DNA from: Sanderia malayensis
Lineage: Eukaryota; Cnidaria; Scyphozoa; Semaeostomeae; Pelagiidae
Direction of reading: 5' to 3'
DNA: 64,000 nucleotides
NCBI GenBank assembly: GCA_013076295.1
Contig: RQOL01000699.1
Location: 744,001-808,000 of the forward strand
Below the pieces are notes generated by a model. The model saw nothing but the letters and a program-made list of their open reading frames with translations. It ran no database searches and was not told the DNA's origin. Shown here one piece after another: positions 55,351 to 64,000 of the stretch. How positions within the stretch are numbered: position 1 is the stretch's first letter; each line of letters starts with the position of its first letter. Position numbers and translations under genes: made by a program.

Positions 55351-56955
55351 ATGAAGTTGGCTTTTATCTGCATACTTATTTTTGGCTACATCCAATGCCA
55401 AGGTAAGAAATTTTCATAATTTACTGTTCTACGTATATTTTGATCCTCAGTTAAGCCAACTGACTATATAATGAAGTACGATTACTCTCTTTCTCTCTGA
55501 CACTCGTTGTACAGTAAAAATCTCGATGTTAGTGCCAATGGATAAAAAGCGTTCAGTGTGATGTTGTTGCTCAAAATAACAAAAGAAACAATAGCCTATT
55601 GTTTTTTTTGCCAATAGACTGGATGCAAAATTTGCAAGTTCTTGAATGTGGGTTTTTACTTGATCAAGAGCTGAATGTGTTATACTTTTCCACTGTTGTT
55701 TACAACGTTAAACTTGAGTCTTCTTCGCTTTTTTGCAAGCCATTTAACAGGCAACACTAACATGAAAATAACAATTACCGTAAATTCTCTATTAAGCCCC
55801 CCCTCTCAATTAAGCCCCCCTCTCTAATTAGCCCCCCCTTTTCAGAGAGAAAAATTTAATAAGCCCCCCCTCTCAATTTAGCCCCCCCCCCAAATCTTCA
55901 CTGATGACAAAATAAGTAAACTTGACAAACAACTGAGATTTTCATTTTATTCATTGGTCGTTCAATACTTCTCAACAAATTCAAATTCAAATCATTTAGT
56001 AGATATAAACGTTTTTCACACAGACTTCATTGAATAATGTATTTCATGTATTATTTAATGTATTTCCACCACTGAAAATGGTTTTCTATTACAAAATATT
56101 TATTAAGCCCCCTCTCTCAATTTAGCCCCCCCTCTCTAATAAGCCCCCTCTTTAAAGTACTGAAAAACAATAAGCCCCCCGGGGGGCTTAAAAGAGAATT
56201 TACGGTATTATCCTTAATTTTATCTGCTTTGCATGCAGGATTCGTGGATGCGTTCAATGCCGAAAGAGCTGATTACGATGACAATGATTATGAAAACAAT
56301 GAAGTTGACGGAGTGAGCGACGAACTGGACTCCGTCGAAGAAGATCCGTCATCTTCTTACAAACCCCAGCAAAGACAGCATAGACAATATGGACAGCAAG
56401 GACAGCATCATGCGAAACAAGGAAGACCCGGACAACCTGGGCCACAAGGACCTTCAGGACCACAGGGGCCGATGGGAAGACCTGGACAGCAAGGAAGACC
56501 TGGCCGTAATGGTAACGACTTTTGCTTTTAACGTCTATTGATGTAAATGATTCTAGATGCTGCAGTAATGTGAAGACATTTCTGGTCTTGCTTTATGGAA
56601 ATGTTTCTTGCATATTTTGTTTCTACCTGATGGAAATGGATGTAAAACGTATGTAATGTAATTCGAATGACTGGAACACTTCCACTTTCTTTCAGGAAAT
56701 CCAGGAAAGCCTGGACGAAGAGGTGAGCCTGGTAAGCCAGGTAGAGATGGTCGACCGGGGAATCCGGGAAGGGATGGAAAGCCCGGACAACGAGGTCCCC
56801 CAGGTGAGCCAGGACGTCCAGGCAGATCAGGTGCACGTGGAATGCAAGGTGCCCGAGGTCCACCTGGACCCCCAGGACCACCCGGACCACGAGGACCACC
56901 GGGACAAACTGGGTATCACAAGCAATCCAGCAAGAAGCAGAACCGTTATTACTAG
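55351..56955 (+). CDS. Short secreted collagen-like protein
   Basis: Three exons (55351-55402, 56239-56511, 56696-56955), both introns in phase 1, give 194 residues. Residues 1-17 are a signal peptide ([17 protein letters not shown]). An acidic segment (about 18-55, rich in Asp/Glu/Asn) and a Gln/His-rich segment follow, then about 34 uninterrupted Gly-X-Y triplets ([20 protein letters not shown] onward) to near residue 183, ending in a basic, Tyr-rich tail ([11 protein letters not shown]). There is no cysteine after the signal peptide, no C-terminal propeptide (NC1/COLFI), and no cysteine-rich domains as in cnidarian minicollagens. It may form a short trimer through its tails or be a mucus or matrix component. 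Polyadenylation signal at 57015. Confidence 0.9.
55510..55661. mobile_element. CAGTAAAAACCC MITE, copy 2
   Basis: In intron 1 of the collagen-like gene. Shares tacagtaaaaa / gtgggtttttact ends and the inner gaaacaatagcctattgttt with the copy at 53534-53683. Confidence 0.8.
55776..56207. mobile_element. C-run MITE, copy 2
   Basis: Same ends, C runs and interior as 37440-37874, in the same orientation, 18 kb away, with only small length differences in the C runs. It lies in intron 1 of the collagen-like gene and ends about 30 bp before the acceptor of exon 2. Confidence 0.93.
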
Positions 56956-57615
56956 CGACAAAGAACGGCCATAAAGGACATTCAGTAATCAAAATATATT
57001 TGAAACTGCTAGATAATAAAATAAAATATTGAGGAGTGATTTGATATCAAAGTGTTTGTTTTTGTCACGTTCTTCTTGTCCTTGCATTGTAACATGCATA
57101 AAAATCATGGTATATGCTTTCTTATGCCGTTTGTTTGCTAGCGATCTCATGGGTCAAGTATTTATTCTGTTTGTCCTAGTGAAATATGAAATTCTCCAAC
57201 GTACCCCTCTTCTCCCCATTGCGTCAAACATTGATCCTCTTCAGGGACTTCGAATGCACTTGAAGTTGGTACCTCGTGAAGAGAGACGTGTGCATTTTGT
57301 GGGGGAAAATGACACTTTGCATACATCTTTTTCTAATATTGGGACAGGTGACATATTTGGGGCATATTTCTCACCCCTTTTAGAGCCCTGCTGTCCCATA
57401 ATGTGCAATGCAGGCGATCTTGCACAGCGGACGTTTGCTTGCATATTGCATGTCTCGAAAACATGGCGGATGTGAAGACAGGAATTTAGCATCGGGTTGC
57501 ATTTATCAGTGTCACGTTTGTTTCCCAACTACCAAAATCACGTTTATATGTATTTAAATGATGCCTGGTTTTGGTTAAGAGGTCATATTTTGTGTTGCTA
57601 AATAGAGGATCTATA
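56956..57615. other. Collagen-like gene 3' UTR and DCUN1D upstream region
   Basis: The first 65 bp are 3' UTR up to the AATAAA. The remainder has frames on both strands but none with a recognised domain or good start context. Confidence 0.45.
57015..57020 (+). terminator. Polyadenylation signal AATAAA
   Basis: 60 bp after the collagen-like stop codon, followed at once by a second AAATAAAATA and, further on, by a GT-rich stretch (agtgtttgtttttgt) as expected downstream of cleavage. Confidence 0.8.
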
Positions 57616-60600
57616 ATGGTGAGTCGCGTGTATTGCAATAATTTCTTATAATGGCTTTTTGGGCTAGGCCAGACGACAGTGAGTGGGGTGGGACGAACCC
57701 AGACCAGACCACAGACAAGGGACCATGCGACGGCTCAGCCAGACCCAACCCATCGGATTGGTTTGGTATCGCATTGTTTTTGAAGATAACAGTCCGGAAT
57801 CGTGAGAATTGATACTGCTTTTATAAGCAAGGGATTCAAAGTTGTAAGGACTCAGAATGCATTTTGCAAGCTGACCAAAGACCCACCCAGAGAGCACATA
57901 GATTAGAGGTCATTGTTTGGAAATTTTATTTTGCTTCCAAGCTAAGGTGATCTGCAGAAGCAGGGAGAATTTCAAGCTCAATTTTTAACAAGATTTCTTG
58001 GGCATCTGCAACAATCAATGCATTCAAAGAACATTTTCAATTGTCCCACTCTATGCAGTGTTCTATTGATATCTTAGCTGCCACGCAAGTGTCTTACTTT
58101 GCAGACCTACTGAAGAGGTGTGAACTATGAAGAGATTCTGTTGATGAATGTTGCAATGTGTTAATGGTGCATGCTCTGTTTTAGAATAAATTAAAATCAT
58201 CACAAAAAGAGAAAGTCAGGCAGTTTATTGCCTTCACGAACACAGGTGAAAAGACTGCCATACACTGTCTGAGTGCTCACGACTGGCGTATGGACATATC
58301 AACTGACAGCTACTTCCAACATCCAGAGAAGTACTACAAAGAATCAAAGCCAAGTATTGATAAGAAGAGATTGAATTCTCTTTTTGAGAAGTACAAAGGT
58401 ATGCATATACACTCAACTCTGTCTAATTCAAACACCCTGGGAAAGCGTGAAAATGTTCGAATTACAAAAAGTTCAAGTTGTTTTATAAGATTTGGTTCAT
58501 TGATGATCCTTGAAGGGACAGAGAATTTCGTTTGAATTAAATAGAGTTCGAATTACATGAGTTCGAACTATGCAGATTTGACTGTACATCACTTACCATG
58601 GTAATTTATTTGCTAGCTAAAGTTAAATGTACTAATATATGCAAAACATGAAGTGGAATGGAATGTTGGTTGTCAGTAAGTCTCGGATTTGACCAATGTA
58701 TTAGGAATTCGCTAAATCAGAGGAAGATTGCACAAAGCTTGATTGCGGGAAGGTCTCTCTTACTTGTTCAATGTTGAGCTTGAATACAAATATTCCACAT
58801 TTTGCAAAGAGGGATATTTCTAACAGAGGCATGCATGAATTACAATTAGTTATGACAATTATAATTTATTTGCTTATATATCTTATCTCGCTTGTCTGTC
58901 CTGGGTAAAACAGTGCTCTATGCCGTGGGCAAAGCGAAGACACAGATTATCTGATGATCGCATAAAAGCGTGAAACTTATGTCACAACAAAGATATGTGT
59001 ATTTCCTAAAGCCGACTTCTGCGTAATTTATTTGCTTATTATTATTTACTGCTAATGTTTATCAATAGATTCACACGAAGACAAAATATTAGTGGAGGGC
59101 ATTAGCAAATTTTGTGATGATCTAAAATTGGATCCAACAAGCTTTGAGGTGTTGCTTATCTGCTGGAAGTTCAAAGCCTCCATTCAGTGTGAATTTACGA
59201 GGAAGGAATTTACTGAAGGAATGCTTGACATAGGGTAAGTAATCGTAACACAAATGTTTTATCAGTTTTGTCAGCAATAAGCAGAATTGCAAAGATCTGT
59301 AGACTTCCATGTTTGCCACAACAGTTAATTTTCAGCAGATAAGAAATTTCTTGCTGTTCATCTACATTATGAGATACAGTAAAAGTTCATAAATGAAAAC
59401 CTGCAAATTTTGCATCCAGTCTATTGTTAAAAACAATTGGCTATTGTCCTATTGTTCCAATACAATAGGCTATTGTTTCTTCTATTATTTTGAGTAGAGA
59501 TATCCTGGAGGTTCTAAATCCATTGGCTCTTATATGAAAGTTTTTACCATATCATGCATTAAAGCCTATGTAAATAATGCCAAAATCATGTATAAATTTG
59601 CTTGGTTCAAACCCTAATCAACTGATAAGTTTTCAACTGCTCTGTGTAGAATGGCAGATAAGAAAATGCTGATTTACACAAAGGAACCTTTGACAGAACC
59701 AACTGACTATACCACTATAATCTTGTGTTTTTGTAGGGCAGACTCTTTAGATGGCCTGAAAAGATCACTTCCAAGAATTGGAAATGAGCTGTTGGATAAG
59801 AACAGATTCAAGGAACTGTATCATTTTACATTCAGCTTTGCGAAAAATCCAGAACAAAAAGGATTAGGTGGGAGTGGTCCAGTGACATTTGCAAATTTTA
59901 TGCTGTTATTAATTTTATGTAATAAAGATATTTCAATGCTATTGGTTACCTTGTTGGTAGTATATACGATTGGGTATTTAAAAATTAACTCATACATATT
60001 CATTTGTTGTAGATTTAGAGGTTGCAATTGCATATTGGAATATAGTATTGAAAGGCAGATTCAAATTCCTCGATCTTTGGGTTCAATTTTTAACAGTGAG
60101 TTCTTGATTTGTATTTTTAAAAAAATCTTCCATACGGAGGAAACATTTATAAACCAGAAACTGCGCAGACTATAACTGCTACTTAACTTGTGTATCTTAC
60201 AGGAAAATGAAAAGCATTCCATTCCAAAAGATACTTGGAACCTCTTGCTGGATTTCAGTAATATCATTTCGGACGACATGAGCAATTATGACGAGGAAGG
60301 TATTTGCTTTTAACGTTCATAGATTTCTTCCTACATCTACCATTTAGCTGAGCTTCAACTTTGCAAATGAGGGTGGAAGATCTTTTAATAGAAATTTAAC
60401 TATGGAAGCAATTGGTCTCAAGGATGCGTGCAAAATTGTCCTAGAGTGTCCCAGGGTTTTTGTCGCAAATTGTAGATCTCACGAGTGTGATATATAATCT
60501 GGTCCTGGCCTGGCGATACATGATGAACCATATTGAGTACTCTTTTCAGGTGCGTGGCCTGTGTTGATAGATGATTTTGTAGAATGGTCAAAGCCCCGTC

Positions 60601-60623
60601 TGAAGCGAAGCACCCTTGTTTGA
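57616..60623 (+). CDS. DCUN1D1: DCN1-like protein (DCUN1D1/2), NEDD8 E3 for cullins
   Basis: Seven exons (57616-57618, 58185-58398, 59069-59234, 59737-59867, 60013-60095, 60203-60299, 60550-60623) give 255 residues; human DCUN1D1 has 259. The protein promotes cullin neddylation. The N-terminal UBA-like domain is clear: [20 protein letters not shown], then [17 protein letters not shown]. The C-terminal potentiating-neddylation domain follows: [74 protein letters not shown]. The first coding exon contains only the ATG. DCUN1D1 and DCUN1D2 are vertebrate duplicates, so the symbol is approximate. Confidence 0.95.
58408..58586. mobile_element. TA-flanked MITE with TACASTCAA ends
   Basis: Left tacactcaactctgtctaatt and right aactatgcagatttgactgta are imperfect inverted copies. 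Inner attcgaattaca and gttcgaattacat words repeat. In DCUN1D intron 2; a Tc1/mariner-type non-autonomous element by its target. Confidence 0.7.
59376..59547. mobile_element. CAGTAAAAACCC MITE, copy 3 (diverged)
   Basis: Ends tacagtaaaagttcataaat / tatatgaaagtttttacca and inner caataggctattgtttcttc identify it with the copies at 53534 and 55510. In DCUN1D intron 3. Confidence 0.75.
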
Positions 60624-61495
60624 ACGAAACATTGAGAAAGCAGCCAGAGGTGATGTCATCATCGCATTCTTTTTGGACATTACGAGCAGACCGTTATAGA
60701 CACAAGCGTGTAATGCATTCCTGTAGATGCAAAGCTATGAGGAAGGCTGCACTAAGCGTCATTTGCTATGCGAAAATTGTTATGTGCAAGTGTCGCATTT
60801 TGTTTGTTCGCATGCTGTTTTATTTGACAAGCAATACATATGTATGTAATGGTGGCGTTGAGAATTTACTGATTAAAATTGAGGCATTTATTTTTCCATC
60901 AAAAACATGCTTTTCTTTTGCTCAATTTGCTGCTATTTCTATTGTCTGTTCGTTGCCGTAACTTACATAAACACATAAACAAGGTTTGTAATAAAAACCC
61001 GCATACACCCATTTTTTTGTGAGAAATTATGCAAAATCGTCGTACCAGAGTTTCTTAGCTTTCACCATATTTATGGTACGAAGAGTTTCTTAGCAAGTTT
61101 CTTAACACCCAAACCTAATTTTTTTTAATTCATCGTAACATGAATTGGATAGAGAAGCAAAAAGAAATGCAAATTCCATCGCAAACAACTAAAATATCTT
61201 TTAAAATGTAACTAAAGGAACAAAAAACAAAACTAAACACGCTAGACAACATAGAAAGTCTCTTAACTTTTTAGTCAATAGTCTATTGTGTCTCCTCTCC
61301 TATCGTTTAAGTGAACTACAAGTTTTTACTACGGTTTAGAAATAGTGGCATGTGGCATCATGATAAGTTATAAACTTTGGTGCTAAACTTCTATGAGAAA
61401 GAACTGGTTTGTGTTTGTTAAAAGACATCATAATAAAAAAGCTTCACAGCTTCTGGGAAGTTTTGCATGACCATGAAACGTCCAAGTTATATGTT
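60624..61495. other. Convergent 3' region of DCUN1D and P450 genes
   Basis: Contains 61006-61110 with cacccatttttttgtgagaa and repeated gtttcttag words, a probable fragment of a TTTCTTA-like MITE without a second end. No gene seen. Confidence 0.45.

Positions 61496-64000
<2,505 letters not shown>

Noticed and set aside
56528..56992. Minus-strand 154-codon frame
   Set aside because: Antisense of the Gly-X-Y repeat; the periodic codons leave the opposite strand open.
61006..61110. Full TTTCTTA-type MITE near 61.0 kb
   Set aside because: Only one end-like sequence and two internal words are present. The second terminus and target duplication are not found, so it is mentioned only as a fragment.

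Overview
The window is nuclear DNA of an animal. Its genes are broken by many short spliceosomal introns (GT-AG, with one GC-AG), its proteins are closest to metazoan families (ALG9, WDR53, EMSY, RBMX2, MIS12, TFIIF-beta, DCUN1D, a short secreted collagen), it has a standard animal tRNA-Lys(CUU), a short TTAGGG array and AT-rich noncoding DNA full of small DNA transposons. An early-branching animal, perhaps a cnidarian, fits best, but nothing here fixes the phylum. Exon models come from reading frames, splice sites and phase, checked against remembered family motifs; no search was run.

Layout. 1-14.6 kb, minus strand: ALG9 mannosyltransferase in 17 recognised exons, its 3' end just outside the window. 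One intron holds a 6.7 kb hAT transposon that is itself interrupted by a fold-back element, which is interrupted by a TA-target MITE. 15-16 kb: a deleted hAT copy with perfect 8-bp target duplications and a 43-bp tandem repeat. 16.6-17.7 kb: an intronless type II membrane protein, possibly a glycosyltransferase. 19.2-20.9 kb: WDR53-like protein. 21.8-24.2 kb, minus: an ER PDI-like protein with two unusual thioredoxin active sites and a C-terminal RDEL. 24.8-25.8 kb: a LITAF-domain protein, divergent from it. 26.8-35.7 kb: an EMSY homologue whose reading frame runs on into a C-terminal bromodomain. 35.8-38 kb: LINE remnant, TTAGGG-bearing tandem repeat and a MITE.

38.7-40.7 kb: a ten-finger C2H2 protein with decayed fingers after its stop. 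41.9-43.2 kb: RBMX2. 43.7-44.5 kb, minus: DUF1295 membrane enzyme. 45.2-45.9 kb: RPL35A. 46.4-49.0 kb: MIS12. 50.1 kb: tRNA-Lys. 50.5-53.9 kb: GTF2F2. 55.4-57.0 kb: short collagen with its own TATA box. 57.6-60.6 kb: DCUN1D1/2-like. 61.5 kb to the end, minus: cytochrome P450, 5' part outside the window.

Most genes are unrelated housekeeping loci packed a few hundred bases apart, so no pathway cluster is claimed. The most notable host-gene feature is the EMSY-bromodomain arrangement. The most informative mobile DNA feature is the three-layer transposon nest, where the two arms of the fold-back element act as filled and empty sites for the inserted MITE.
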